Source: CAZGUX01 sp964529305
Lineage (GTDB): Bacteria > Acidobacteriota > Terriglobia > Bryobacterales > Bryobacteraceae
Assembly (NCBI GenBank): GCA_964529305.1
Contig: CAZGUX010000062.1
Coordinates: 1 to 64,000 of the forward strand
Direction of reading: 5' to 3'
Length of the DNA stretch: 64,000 bases
A program made the position numbers and the translations under genes. Below, in pieces: positions 17,751-25,567 of the stretch. The stretch's first letter is position 1; the number at the start of each line of letters is the position of its first letter. The notes beneath the pieces were generated by a model. The model saw nothing but the letters and a program-made list of their open reading frames with translations, was not told where the DNA came from and did no database searches.

Positions 17751-19133
17751 TCAGGACAGACCGGCGCCGGCTTCGTGGATGCGGAAATCCAGCGGCTTCT
17801 TGCGCGGCGGCTTCAGATGCACCATGCCCCCGTTGTCCGCCTGCACCTCGAAGATCTCCTCATCTTCCATCTCGATGTCATAGCGGCCTCCGGGCTTCAA
17901 GCCGAGAATGAACATCTCCTGTTCTTCCGTCAGCTCGATCCGGCATTTCCGGGCGTAGCCCGCCGTCAGGATCAGAAGATCGGGGAACGAGATCGGGCCC
18001 TGGCTCGCGTCCAGCTTCAATTTCTGCGGCTGCCCGTCCTTGAACATCTGCAGTTGGCCGTCCCAGTAGCCGAGCCACGAAGCGTCATCCTCCCAACTGG
18101 AGCGGACGAACAATCGCCCGAACAGGGCGTCATGGTGGATCAGGGGGACGTGGTAATAGCTCAGCCCCGGCTGATAGGGGTTTGCCCACAGGAACTCGTG
18201 CGGAATGCCCAGAGTCCCGCGCAGCAGGAACCGGTCGTGCATCAGCCACCCCTGAATCACCTGCGTCTCCGGCGCGTTGGTTTCGTAGGCGATCATCGCC
18301 AGTTCGGCCACGCGCGATTCGAGAGCGCGGCGGGTGTCCGGCTCGGCAATGGTCTTTGACACCGGAATGCGATACTCGTTCTCCGCGCCGGGAAATGTCG
18401 CCGGATAGTAGGTCAGCAGGTGGTAGATCGGGAGTTCCTTGAACCACGCGCCCACCCCCTCCCGCAGATCGATCTGCAGGTTGTCGCGCACCGCGTGCAT
18501 CATCTCCATCAGGGGCAGCGATTCATCGCGGCCGATGACGTTTTTGCCCGCCTTTATCTGGGGAGCGATTTCAGTCCGCCACCACTGCTTCACCAGCCAT
18601 TCGAAGTAAGGTTTGGAATTCCAGGGATCGTGGCCGGCCAGCGCGACCGCCGCGAGAGTCCGGTCCCGAATGGACGAGAGCGACGTCGATTTCTCTTTGG
18701 CGTGAAAGCCGGCCTGGAGTTTCACCTGCAGGGCGCGCGAATCCGCTTCCGACAACAGCGGCTGGCACCAGTCAAAGACCAGAGCGAGTTGCCGCAAGTC
18801 CTTCGCCTCGCTGCTCAGCGCCCATTGGAGCGCGCGCCGGCCGGTCTCCTTGTCGCCGCTGGCCTGATAGAAGAGAGCGCTGGCAAACCCGGGCTCCGTC
18901 ATGGGGGCTTTGCCCGCCATGAGCGTCTCGAACTGAAGCCAGCGCATGGTGCGGCGTTCCCGCTCGCGGCGCAGGCGTCGCAGGCGCTGCGTGTCCAGAA
19001 ACAAACGGGGGTGCTCGTTGAAGACCTCGAAGAACTCGTCCCGCGCCGACACCTGCTCAGGGGCCGCCGGCTGCGCCCACGCCGCCGATCCGGCGGCCAC
19101 AAAACCCAGGGTGACCCAGACTCGTCTGTCCAT
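17751..19133 (-). CDS. Secreted protein, possibly alpha/alpha-toroid polysaccharide-lyase-like
   Basis: 460 residues. The ATG at 19133 opens a signal peptide (MDRRVWVTLGFVAAGSAAWA), and weak GGGAAAG precedes it. The N-terminal part is helical, with paired helices containing HPRLFLDTQRLRRLRRERE, which resembles the start of heparinase II/III or alginate-lyase-like toroid proteins. The middle contains LALVFDWCQPLLSEADSRAL and AGHDPWNSKPYFEWLVKQWW. The C-terminal ~130 residues look beta-rich (RCSWEDDASWLGYWDG-like region, then KPGGRYDIEMEDEEIFEV). No catalytic residues could be assigned with confidence, so the enzymatic role is inference. Confidence 0.65.
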   Translation of the reverse strand: MDRRVWVTLGFVAAGSAAWAQPAAPEQVSARDEFFEVFNEHPRLFLDTQRLRRLRRERERRTMRWLQFETLMAGKAPMTEPGFASALFYQASGDKETGRRALQWALSSEAKDLRQLALVFDWCQPLLSEADSRALQVKLQAGFHAKEKSTSLSSIRDRTLAAVALAGHDPWNSKPYFEWLVKQWWRTEIAPQIKAGKNVIGRDESLPLMEMMHAVRDNLQIDLREGVGAWFKELPIYHLLTYYPATFPGAENEYRIPVSKTIAEPDTRRALESRVAELAMIAYETNAPETQVIQGWLMHDRFLLRGTLGIPHEFLWANPYQPGLSYYHVPLIHHDALFGRLFVRSSWEDDASWLGYWDGQLQMFKDGQPQKLKLDASQGPISFPDLLILTAGYARKCRIELTEEQEMFILGLKPGGRYDIEMEDEEIFEVQADNGGMVHLKPPRKKPLDFRIHEAGAGLS

Positions 19134-19223
19134 CTTTCCCGATTGTGTCATACCGACACAGCAGGCCGTCCAGGGCGACTCAACTGCACAAATTCGCTTA
19201 CGAAGAATCAATCACTTACGGTC

Positions 19224-19253
19224 TTCACAACTTGGCAGCGAGAGTGCTATTAT
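19224..19253 (+). promoter_or_regulatory. Sigma-70-type promoter upstream of putative ncRNA
   Basis: TTCACA (19224-19229) and TATTAT (19248-19253) are separated by 18 bp, each matching 5 of 6 consensus positions. This is one of the best promoter matches I found in the window. It points rightward into 19260-19680, where no convincing protein is encoded, and ends up at an intrinsic terminator. Confidence 0.5.
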
Positions 19254-19259
19254 GACCCA

Positions 19260-19680
19260 CGAATCGGTAGAAGTACTTTTCAAAACCTGCCCTCTGTTGT
19301 AACTAGACAGGCGATGCTACCGGTGAGAGACGACAACAACGTGCTTGCGGGAGCCGGTGTTTGGATATGGTTTGCCTCACTGATCGCTTGTTGGTTGCAA
19401 CAGAGGGGTTTTTTGTGGCCTAATACGTTTTCATTCGTAAAGATCGCCCGGCGCAGACATCGACCGGGCGGGTTGTAACTTCAGTGTACCCCCTAGGGTC
19501 TTCGGTTACGGTTTCCAAGAACGCCCCGGAACGCCTGCCTCAGCGGGAGTTCCGGGGCGAGACCCAGATCGAAGTGAAGGTCTAGTCAAGCCGACGCCAG
19601 ATCCTTCGCCCTACCTTGGGGCAAACCGCATCGAGCCCGGTGTGAGTGGTCTCCCCCTCCGTGGCCGGTGCGGTTTTTTG
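19260..19680 (+). ncRNA. Candidate ~420-nt structured non-coding RNA, family unknown
   Basis: The interval lies between a promoter-like signal and a terminator and folds strongly by eye. A 14-bp helix pairs CCCTCTGTTGTAAC (19290-19303) with GTTGCAACAGAGGG (19394-19407), one G-U. Inside it GCGAT (19311-19315) pairs with ATCGC (19383-19387), stacked through a 5-nt bulge on CGGTGAG/CTCACTG (19321-19327/19376-19382). A 7-bp hairpin occupies 19445-19470. A 16-bp hairpin (CGCCCCGGAAC/GTTCCGGGGCG plus a GC-rich top) occupies 19522-19559. GGGTCT (19496-19501) can pair with AGACCC (19560-19565). I found no tmRNA T-arm, RNase P GAGGAAAGUC or SRP GGAAG/GCAGC signature. 6S RNA or two adjacent RNAs cannot be excluded. 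Confidence 0.45.
19623..19679 (+). terminator. Intrinsic terminator at end of putative ncRNA
   Basis: AAACCGCA (19623-19630) pairs with TGCGGTTT (19669-19676). The stem continues as CCGG (19637-19640) with CCGG (19665-19668) across a one-sided bulge, and the T-run extends to 19679. The stem and U-tract point rightward. It ends 9 bp before the stop of the convergent gene at 19688. Confidence 0.65.
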
Positions 19681-19687
19681 TTGTCAG

Positions 19688-21607
19688 TCACTTTAGCACT
19701 TCCAGCAGGTTGTTCATCTGATCCGTCCAGAGGCGGGGATGCTCGCGCGGCGGCGCCGACCCCTTCATCACGACCCAGGTCGCGGCATTCACCAGTTGCC
19801 GCGGCTCGGGTGAGTTCGCGACCACCTCCGCCTCGCGCCCGATCGCGGCGCCCAACCGGAGCACCACCGGGACCAGATCCAGGTACTTGCTGGAAACGTG
19901 AACCGCCAGGACGCCGCCGGGCTTCAGGTGCGAAACGTACAAGGCGAAGGCCTCTTTCGTCAGCAGGTGAACGGGTACGGCATCGCCCGAAAAGGCGTCC
20001 ACGGCGAGCAGGTCATAGTGTTGCGGCGTCTCGCGCGCCAGGGCCAGGCGGGCGTCTTCGATGACCACCTCGACGGTTCCTTCGCACTCGGCGAGGTAAC
20101 GGAAGCGCGTCCGGGCCAGGTCGGCCACCATGGGGTTGATGTCGTAGAAGCGGAAGACGTCTCCCCTGCGGGCATAGGTCGCCAGGGTCCCGGCGCCCAG
20201 GCCGATGACGCCGACCCGGCGGTTGCCTGCCGGCATCGCCAGCAGCTCGCGGCCGGCGCCGGACTTCTCGCCGTAATAGCTGGTGGGCAGGCGGCTGAGC
20301 TTGGGTGACAGGAACTGAACGCCGTGCCGGATGGATCCGTGATAGATGACGCGATGCGCTCCTTCGCCAACGCCCAAGTCCTCGACCTCGAGAACCCCGT
20401 AGAAGTTACGCCCGCGGAACTTGTCGTCGCCGCGCACGTAGGAGAGGGCGACGAACGTCGCCATGGCCACGATACCTAGCCGCGCCATGTGGCGCAACGA
20501 CCCGTATCCGTAGAGCAGCGCCACTGCCAGGAGCAGGCAGGTGATCACGCCGACCTGGAACTCCAGGTAGTCGCTGAACACCAGCGGGGCGAGCAGGCTG
20601 ACAAACAACGCCCCCAGCGCGCCGCCCGCGGCCACCACGACGTAGAACGAAGTCAGATGCTCGGCGGAAGGTTTGCGGCGTGCCATCTCGGCGTGACAGA
20701 ACCAGCAACACACCAGAAGCGCTACGTTGAACAGAAGCGCGCCCCAGACCAGCTTCCGGCTCCAACTGTACTGTTGCAGCGCCTGTCCCAGCGCGAGCGC
20801 GGCCAGGGGGAGGAGCCATCGGAACACCTTCGGCCGGTACCACTGTTCGCGGTCAAACGCGAGCACCAGCGACAGAAGGTAAATGCTGAGGGGCACGATC
20901 CACAGGAGCGGAATCGGCGCCAGGGTCTGGCTCATCTGATTGGCGGTGGCGAGCCACAACGCCGCGGGCGTCGCGGCCAGAATCAGCCACCACCCCCAAC
21001 CTTCGGGCAGGCCCAGGCGCGACCCTGTGACGGCGGCCGCGCGCAGGCCGGTAAACACCGCCACGCCGACGCCGACGGCGACAAACAACGCGAACGCCGC
21101 CGACCATCCTCCCAACTGCCCCGAGAGAGCCGAGTTCGGCTCGATGAAGAAGGGGTAGGCCAGGAGTCCCGCCAGCGAGGCGGCATTGGATACGGCGAAA
21201 AGCCGGTACGGCAATGCGCCCGCGCCGGACGCCGCGTACCACGATTGCATCAGGGGGCTGGTGGTGGTCAGCAGAAAGTACGGTAGACCGACCGAAACGC
21301 TAAGGGCGGTGAGGATCTCGAGCACGGGCGCCCCGGCCAGGCCCGGCTTGAGCGAAACCGGCAGGAACGGCAGGCTTGCCAGCAGCAGCGCGGTGTGAAT
21401 CGACATCTGCCATCGCGGCTTCAGCCGGCTGAGGCCGTACGCATACAGATATCCGAGCAGCAGGACCGTCTGGAAGAACAGCATGGACGTGGTCCACACC
21501 CCGGCGGCGCCGCCGAACCGGGGCAGCATCGCCTTGGCGACCATCGGCTGAACCAGAAACACCAGCGTGGAACTCAGAAAGATGGTCGCGCCGAAGAGAA
21601 AGCGCAT
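19688..21607 (-). CDS. Membrane-fused spermidine-synthase-like protein
   Basis: 639 residues from the ATG at 21607, which begins the first membrane helix (MRFLFGATIFLSSTLVFLVQ); longer starts add an implausible charged prefix. About 10-12 hydrophobic helices occupy residues 1-400, beginning with the PMVAKAMLPRFGG motif typical of 'fused MFS/spermidine synthase' proteins. The C-terminal ~230 residues are an SAM/decarboxy-SAM-binding Rossmann domain (RVGVIGLGAGTLATYARRGD, FYDINPMVADLA, YDLLAVDAFSGDAVPVHLLT), as in SpeE. Whether it makes polyamines or acts on another substrate is not known for this fused class. It stands alone, divergent from 21795. Confidence 0.85.
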   Translation of the reverse strand: MRFLFGATIFLSSTLVFLVQPMVAKAMLPRFGGAAGVWTTSMLFFQTVLLLGYLYAYGLSRLKPRWQMSIHTALLLASLPFLPVSLKPGLAGAPVLEILTALSVSVGLPYFLLTTTSPLMQSWYAASGAGALPYRLFAVSNAASLAGLLAYPFFIEPNSALSGQLGGWSAAFALFVAVGVGVAVFTGLRAAAVTGSRLGLPEGWGWWLILAATPAALWLATANQMSQTLAPIPLLWIVPLSIYLLSLVLAFDREQWYRPKVFRWLLPLAALALGQALQQYSWSRKLVWGALLFNVALLVCCWFCHAEMARRKPSAEHLTSFYVVVAAGGALGALFVSLLAPLVFSDYLEFQVGVITCLLLAVALLYGYGSLRHMARLGIVAMATFVALSYVRGDDKFRGRNFYGVLEVEDLGVGEGAHRVIYHGSIRHGVQFLSPKLSRLPTSYYGEKSGAGRELLAMPAGNRRVGVIGLGAGTLATYARRGDVFRFYDINPMVADLARTRFRYLAECEGTVEVVIEDARLALARETPQHYDLLAVDAFSGDAVPVHLLTKEAFALYVSHLKPGGVLAVHVSSKYLDLVPVVLRLGAAIGREAEVVANSPEPRQLVNAATWVVMKGSAPPREHPRLWTDQMNNLLEVLK

Positions 21608-21615
21608 ATGCGCTG

Positions 21616-21621
21616 ATGATA
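21616..21621 (-). promoter_or_regulatory. -10-like hexamer TATCAT before the fused spermidine-synthase gene
   Basis: On the minus strand TATCAT (5 of 6) ends 8 nt before the ATG at 21607. No Shine-Dalgarno lies between, which fits leaderless transcription. No clear -35 was seen. Confidence 0.35.
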
Positions 21622-21794
21622 GCCCGGCCAACGTGCCGCCGCCCCGGTCTCGGGTATTTTCCCGCGTGGGAGCGGAACGATTTCCAGGTCCCTTTCCGGA
21701 AACACCGGCGTGGCCCCCTTGCACCAGGGGGGGGCGGCGGCCTAGACTTCGAATCGATGGGGTCCAGTCCCACCTCCCGAATTCACGAATCTCC

Positions 21795-22604
21795 ATGACC
21801 CGAAGACATTTCCTCGCCGCTTCCTCCCTGGCTGCCGCCGCGCACCCCATTCCCGTCGTCGATTTTCACGCTCACATCGAAGATCCGTCCGAGATCGACC
21901 AGGCAGTCCGCCAGTCGTTCGACCGTGGCGTGAAACTGGGAATCCTGTGGCATGCGGGCAAGAAGGAATACGACTACAAGTTCATGCTGTCCGACGATGC
22001 CGCCCTCGAGCGGTTCCTGACCCTCCTCGCGGACCGTCCGGTGTTCAGAGGCATTCAGGCGGAAGGCCCGGACTGGATGACCTGCTTCTCCAAATCGAAG
22101 GTCGTGCGGCTCGACTACGTGCTCACCGACGCGCTCACCTTTCGCGAGCGGGACGGCCGCATGGTGAAACTCTGGACCAAGGGCGTTGACGTGGGCGATC
22201 CCGAGAACTTCATGGACCGCTACATCGATTGGCACGTCGAGATCATTTCCACCGAGCCCATCGACATTATGGCGAACCTGGGCTTTCTGCCCGACTACCT
22301 GATGCCCCGATTCGACGCTCTGTGGACGGATCAGCGCTCGCGCAAGGTCATCGACGCGGCGGTGAAATTCGGGGTGGCGATTGAGATCAACTCTGGGTAC
22401 AAACTGCCTCGGCGCCCGTTTCTCGAGATGGCGAAAGCGGCAGGGGCCCGGTTCTCGTTCGGTTCGAACGCGCACGGGTTGGCTACCGGCGCGCTCGAGT
22501 ACCCGCTCGCCATGGCCAGGGAACTCGAGTTGGAGCGCCACCTGTTCACACCGGCGCCGAAGGGCCAGAAGCCGATCGAGCGCCGGGTCCGGAAGAAGTC
22601 ATAA
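21795..22604 (+). CDS. PHP-like metal-dependent hydrolase with Tat/Sec-type leader
   Basis: 269 residues starting MTRRHFLAASSLAAAAHP, a short twin-arginine-like leader. The mature part starts with VVDFHAH, the H-x-H motif 1 of PHP and amidohydrolase metal sites. Later it shows VAIEINSGYKLP and SFGSNAHG, which match PHP motifs (a metal-binding Glu in a short beta strand and a conserved S-x-A/D-x-H). Length suits histidinol-phosphatase-like PHP proteins. The substrate is unknown. The Uma2-type gene follows after 7 bp on the same strand but has its own -10-like hexamer. Confidence 0.65.
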   Translation: MTRRHFLAASSLAAAAHPIPVVDFHAHIEDPSEIDQAVRQSFDRGVKLGILWHAGKKEYDYKFMLSDDAALERFLTLLADRPVFRGIQAEGPDWMTCFSKSKVVRLDYVLTDALTFRERDGRMVKLWTKGVDVGDPENFMDRYIDWHVEIISTEPIDIMANLGFLPDYLMPRFDALWTDQRSRKVIDAAVKFGVAIEINSGYKLPRRPFLEMAKAAGARFSFGSNAHGLATGALEYPLAMARELELERHLFTPAPKGQKPIERRVRKKS

Positions 22605-22605
22605 T
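22600..22605 (+). promoter_or_regulatory. -10-like hexamer CATAAT before Uma2 gene
   Basis: CATAAT (5 of 6) overlaps the stop codon of the preceding gene and ends 6 nt before the ATG at 22612. This spacing is the same as seen at several other genes in the window. Confidence 0.35.
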
Positions 22606-22611
22606 AGAGCC

Positions 22612-23211
22612 ATGGCGGTGGTGCTGGAACAGGAAACTGCCGGGTACGTGGAGCACCCAGGGCGAAAGCACTGGACGCGCGAGGAGTTGCGCCGCCTGGA
22701 GTCCCTTGGGCTAATCGACCTGAATAACTGTGAACTCATCGATGGAGTACTGATCCGCAAAGTGGGCAAGAATCGCGCCCATACCAACAGTTTGATGCTC
22801 CTGGTGATCTGGCTCAGAAGCGTCTTTGAGCCCACGCGGGTCCAGCACGAAGGATCGATCGACATGCTCCCGGAGGACGACCCGACCAACGAACCGGAGC
22901 CGGACGCGGTCGTGACGACACGCCCACTGACGGTTTTTCGGGAGTCGAACCCCGGCCCACGGGACATTGCCCTGCTCGTGGAAGTTGCCGAGACCACGCT
23001 TCGCTTCGACCTGGGTCCGAAGGCGGGCCTCTATGCGCGATCGGAAATTCCCGAGTATTGGGTTCTGGACGTTTCGGACCGCCGGCTGATCGTGCACCGG
23101 AAGCCGGAACGGGGACGCTACCGGAGCGTGGTGGCGTTTGGCGCCGAGGAGTCGGTCGCGCCGCTCGCGGCTCCGCAAAACGCGGTCGTGGTTTCGAGTC
23201 TGTTCGTGTAG
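22612..23211 (+). CDS. Uma2 family (DUF820) putative endonuclease
   Basis: 199 residues with the full PD-(D/E)XK-like Uma2 layout: an early CELIDGVLIRK with the conserved E-x-I-x-G, then EPEPDAVVTT (catalytic P-D), ALLVEVAETTLRFDLGPKAG (V-E-V-x-x-(S/T)-T with the ExK-type D..K), and YARSEIPEYWVLDVSDRRL. Uma2 proteins are abundant in multicellular or complex bacteria such as cyanobacteria, planctomycetes and acidobacteria. Their biological role is unresolved and often presumed nuclease. Length is normal and all motif residues are present. Confidence 0.9.
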   Translation: MAVVLEQETAGYVEHPGRKHWTREELRRLESLGLIDLNNCELIDGVLIRKVGKNRAHTNSLMLLVIWLRSVFEPTRVQHEGSIDMLPEDDPTNEPEPDAVVTTRPLTVFRESNPGPRDIALLVEVAETTLRFDLGPKAGLYARSEIPEYWVLDVSDRRLIVHRKPERGRYRSVVAFGAEESVAPLAAPQNAVVVSSLFV

Positions 23212-23225
23212 CCGTCTCGTCCGAA

Positions 23226-24326
23226 CTATCGTCTTCCCGAACGCCCCGGAATCGCCCACACATCCTCGACCACTCCGTTTCGCACCACACACATCTCGTC
23301 GTGCAGGCACACGGTGCTGTCCGTATACCCCGGAATAAATTCGAGGACGTCGCCGACCTTCAGTTGGGAGTCTGGCTGTTCCAGTTCGAGAATGCCGTGT
23401 TCGGCCGACAGGACCAGGCTTTTCAACCTGCCGAGGCCGATTGGCTCGGGCAGCCCGTGATAGCCGCTCATGGTCTTGAATCCGCCATCGGTGATGATGC
23501 GCGTGGGCGCGGGCCTGCTGGCCACGCGCGTCAGGACCGTCAGGGCGAACTCGTGGTCGAGGCCCCAGCGCCGGTAGTTGAGGTCGCAGAAAACGCCTCC
23601 GCCGGCCTGGACCTCCGTGATGCCGGAGACCGCGCCGGATTCGAGAAACGTCCCGCTCCCGCTGCAACTGACAATCTCCACCGGCAATCCCGCCGCGCGG
23701 CACAGCGCGGCGCTCTCCACCAGCGCGCCGATGCACTCGCGAATCTTCGTAGCCTTTTCTTCGTGATCGAACAACAGCGTGTGGCCTTCCCACCCCATCA
23801 GGCCCATCAGGCGGATGCCCGGTGTTGCGTGCGCGGCCGCCGCGATCCGCACCGTCTCTTCTCCCGGCAACGTTCCGGAGCGGTTCATACCGACATTCAA
23901 CTCCACGAGCACCGGGATCGTGGTGCCCTCCGCCGTCGCTGCTGCGCCCAATTGCGCCAGGTGTTCGAGGCTGTCGGTGGCGGTGATGGCTTGCGCCCGC
24001 CGCTGAAGCCTCGCCAGTCGCCGGGTCTTGTGTTCGCCGGCAATCTGGTTGGCCACCAGGAGGCTCGAGATGCCGGCGTCCGCCATCGCTTCGGCTTCGT
24101 ATACGGTCGCGCACGTGACGCCGATGGCGCCGGCCGCGACGGCCCGCTGGGCGAGTTGGGGAGCCTTCTGTCCCTTCATGTGAGGCCGCCACGCGATGCC
24201 GCAGCGGCGAATGATGAACTCCGCCATCCGCGCCACGTTGCGCTCGTAGATGTCCAGGTCGAGACAAAGAGTGGGCGTCTCGAGATCGTGTTTGGGCCGC
24301 CCGACGGCTTCCGAGTTTGCGCTCAT
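23226..24326 (-). CDS. D-threonine aldolase / D-serine dehydratase-like fold-III PLP enzyme
   Basis: 366 residues. The alanine-racemase-like N-terminal barrel starts ETPTLCLDLDIYERNVARMA and carries the PLP lysine in RPHMKGQKAP, the hallmark of the DSD1/D-threonine-aldolase family. The phosphate-binding and glycine-rich segments are present (VSCSGSGTF, VQAGGGVFCDLNY). The C-terminal beta domain ends CLHDEMCVVRNGVVEDVW. The metal-ligand position, usually P-x-H-x-C/D in characterised members, reads PGYTDST here, so the metal site may differ. It probably acts on a beta-hydroxy D-amino acid in the cytoplasm. It is divergent from the exonuclease gene at 24365. Confidence 0.8.
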   Translation of the reverse strand: MSANSEAVGRPKHDLETPTLCLDLDIYERNVARMAEFIIRRCGIAWRPHMKGQKAPQLAQRAVAAGAIGVTCATVYEAEAMADAGISSLLVANQIAGEHKTRRLARLQRRAQAITATDSLEHLAQLGAAATAEGTTIPVLVELNVGMNRSGTLPGEETVRIAAAAHATPGIRLMGLMGWEGHTLLFDHEEKATKIRECIGALVESAALCRAAGLPVEIVSCSGSGTFLESGAVSGITEVQAGGGVFCDLNYRRWGLDHEFALTVLTRVASRPAPTRIITDGGFKTMSGYHGLPEPIGLGRLKSLVLSAEHGILELEQPDSQLKVGDVLEFIPGYTDSTVCLHDEMCVVRNGVVEDVWAIPGRSGRR

Positions 24327-24364
24327 GTCAGCAGGAATCTCCCGATTATCCCACGCGCGCGACA

Positions 24365-25387
24365 ATGGGACTCGTGCTGACCGTCACCGGCCGCGGCCTC
24401 TACTGCGCCGCGGGCGACTTCTACATCGACCCCTGGGAGCCGGTGGACCGCGCCGTCATCACGCACGCTCACAGCGACCACGCGCGTCCGGGATCGCGCC
24501 TGTATCTGTGCGCCAAACCGGGCGCGCGAGTACTGGCCGCGCGTCTGGGCCCCGAGGCCGTCCTCGACGCGGCCGAGTACGGCGAAGTCCGCGACGTCCG
24601 CGGAGTTCGCGTCTCGCTGCACCCGGCGGGGCACATCCTCGGTTCCTCGCAGGTGCGCGTGGAACACCTGGGGAGGGTCTGGGTGGTTTCCGGCGACTAC
24701 AAGACGGAGGCGGATCCGACCTGTACGCCGTTCGAACCCGTGCGCTGCCATACGTTCATCACGGAGTCGACGTTCGGCCTGCCCATCTACCGGTGGCCGC
24801 CGCAGACGGAGGTGTTTGCGGAGATCGATGCGTGGTGGCGCGGCAACCAGGCCAAGGGCGCAGCGTCGGTGTTGTACGCCTACGCCTTGGGGAAGGCGCA
24901 ACGGGTGCTCGCCGGGCTGAACCCGGAGACCGGGCCGATCTTCTGTCATGGCGCGGTCCTCCGCCTGAACGACGAGTACCGGAAATCCGGAGTTTCCCTT
25001 CCTGAAGCGCGGCATGCCGGCGATGAGACAGCCAAAAGCGACTACGGGCGCGCTCTGATCCTGGCGCCTCCTTCAGCGGACGGCACGCCCTGGCTCCGGC
25101 GGTTCGGAAACCTTTCGACCGGTTTCTGTTCCGGCTGGATGCGGATCCGGGGAACACGGCGGCGCCGTGCCATGGACCGCGGGTTCGTGCTTTCCGATCA
25201 TGCCGACTGGCCGGGCCTGCTCTCGGCGATCGAGGCGGCGCAGGCCGAGAGCGTCTGGGTGACCCACGGGTATCGTGCCCCCCTGGTGCGCTGGCTGCGG
25301 GAGCAGGGATTGGACGCCCACGCGGTGGAAACCCGCTTTGAGGGAGAAGCCGACGATTCGACCGAGGTCCCGGCCAGCGACACCTAG
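24365..25387 (+). CDS. Ligase-associated MBL-fold DNA exonuclease
   Basis: 340 residues from the ATG at 24365. The metallo-beta-lactamase motif HAHSDHARPG is near residue 33, followed by HPAGHILGS, VVSGDYKTE and a C-terminal SDHADWPGL and VTHGYRAPL, as in the CPSF-like 'ligase-associated exonuclease' family. In many bacteria this gene sits with an ATP-dependent DNA ligase and an Lhr-type helicase. Neither is present here, so the partners must be elsewhere or missing. A repair nuclease role is inferred from family knowledge. Confidence 0.85.
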   Translation: MGLVLTVTGRGLYCAAGDFYIDPWEPVDRAVITHAHSDHARPGSRLYLCAKPGARVLAARLGPEAVLDAAEYGEVRDVRGVRVSLHPAGHILGSSQVRVEHLGRVWVVSGDYKTEADPTCTPFEPVRCHTFITESTFGLPIYRWPPQTEVFAEIDAWWRGNQAKGAASVLYAYALGKAQRVLAGLNPETGPIFCHGAVLRLNDEYRKSGVSLPEARHAGDETAKSDYGRALILAPPSADGTPWLRRFGNLSTGFCSGWMRIRGTRRRRAMDRGFVLSDHADWPGLLSAIEAAQAESVWVTHGYRAPLVRWLREQGLDAHAVETRFEGEADDSTEVPASDT

Positions 25388-25513
25388 GGTTGAGGCCTTC
25401 AATCTGTTCAACCACTCGCCGTGGCGTTCGACGCGGCTGGCAACCGGGCCCTCTTCAATTCGCCATGGTTTGGACTGATCAACGCAGCTTGTTGCTTCGA
25501 TTTTGAGTTCTGA
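25386..25513 (+). pseudogene. 3' remnant of an Oar-like TonB receptor gene
   Basis: Immediately after the exonuclease stop, one frame reads RVEAFNLFNHSPW, the near-invariant C-terminal motif of acidobacterial carboxypeptidase-domain TonB receptors. After a frameshift it continues FDAAGNRALFNSPWFG up to a TGA at 25511-25513. No upstream part of such a gene exists here, so this is a decayed fragment of a receptor gene end, lying tail to tail with the intact receptor at 25568-29026. It could derive from deletion or recombination between receptor paralogues. Confidence 0.45.
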
Positions 25514-25567
25514 CCCGGAACGAGCCGAAGAGGCCGATCGCGGCCACTTCGGCTGCCGCGGCGCGCT

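Noticed and set aside
19314..19478. 54-codon plus-strand frame with a hydrophobic stretch (VWIWFASLIACWL)
   Set aside because: No ribosome-binding site; it lies across strong RNA stems whose pairing explains the sequence better than coding does. A small membrane protein is not fully excluded.
19260..19680. Assignment of the structured region as tmRNA, RNase P RNA or SRP RNA
   Set aside because: No T-arm GGTTCGA and no tag ORF ending in AA-stop (tmRNA), no GAGGAAAGTC (RNase P), no GGAAG/GCAGC apical motif (SRP). 6S RNA remains untested.
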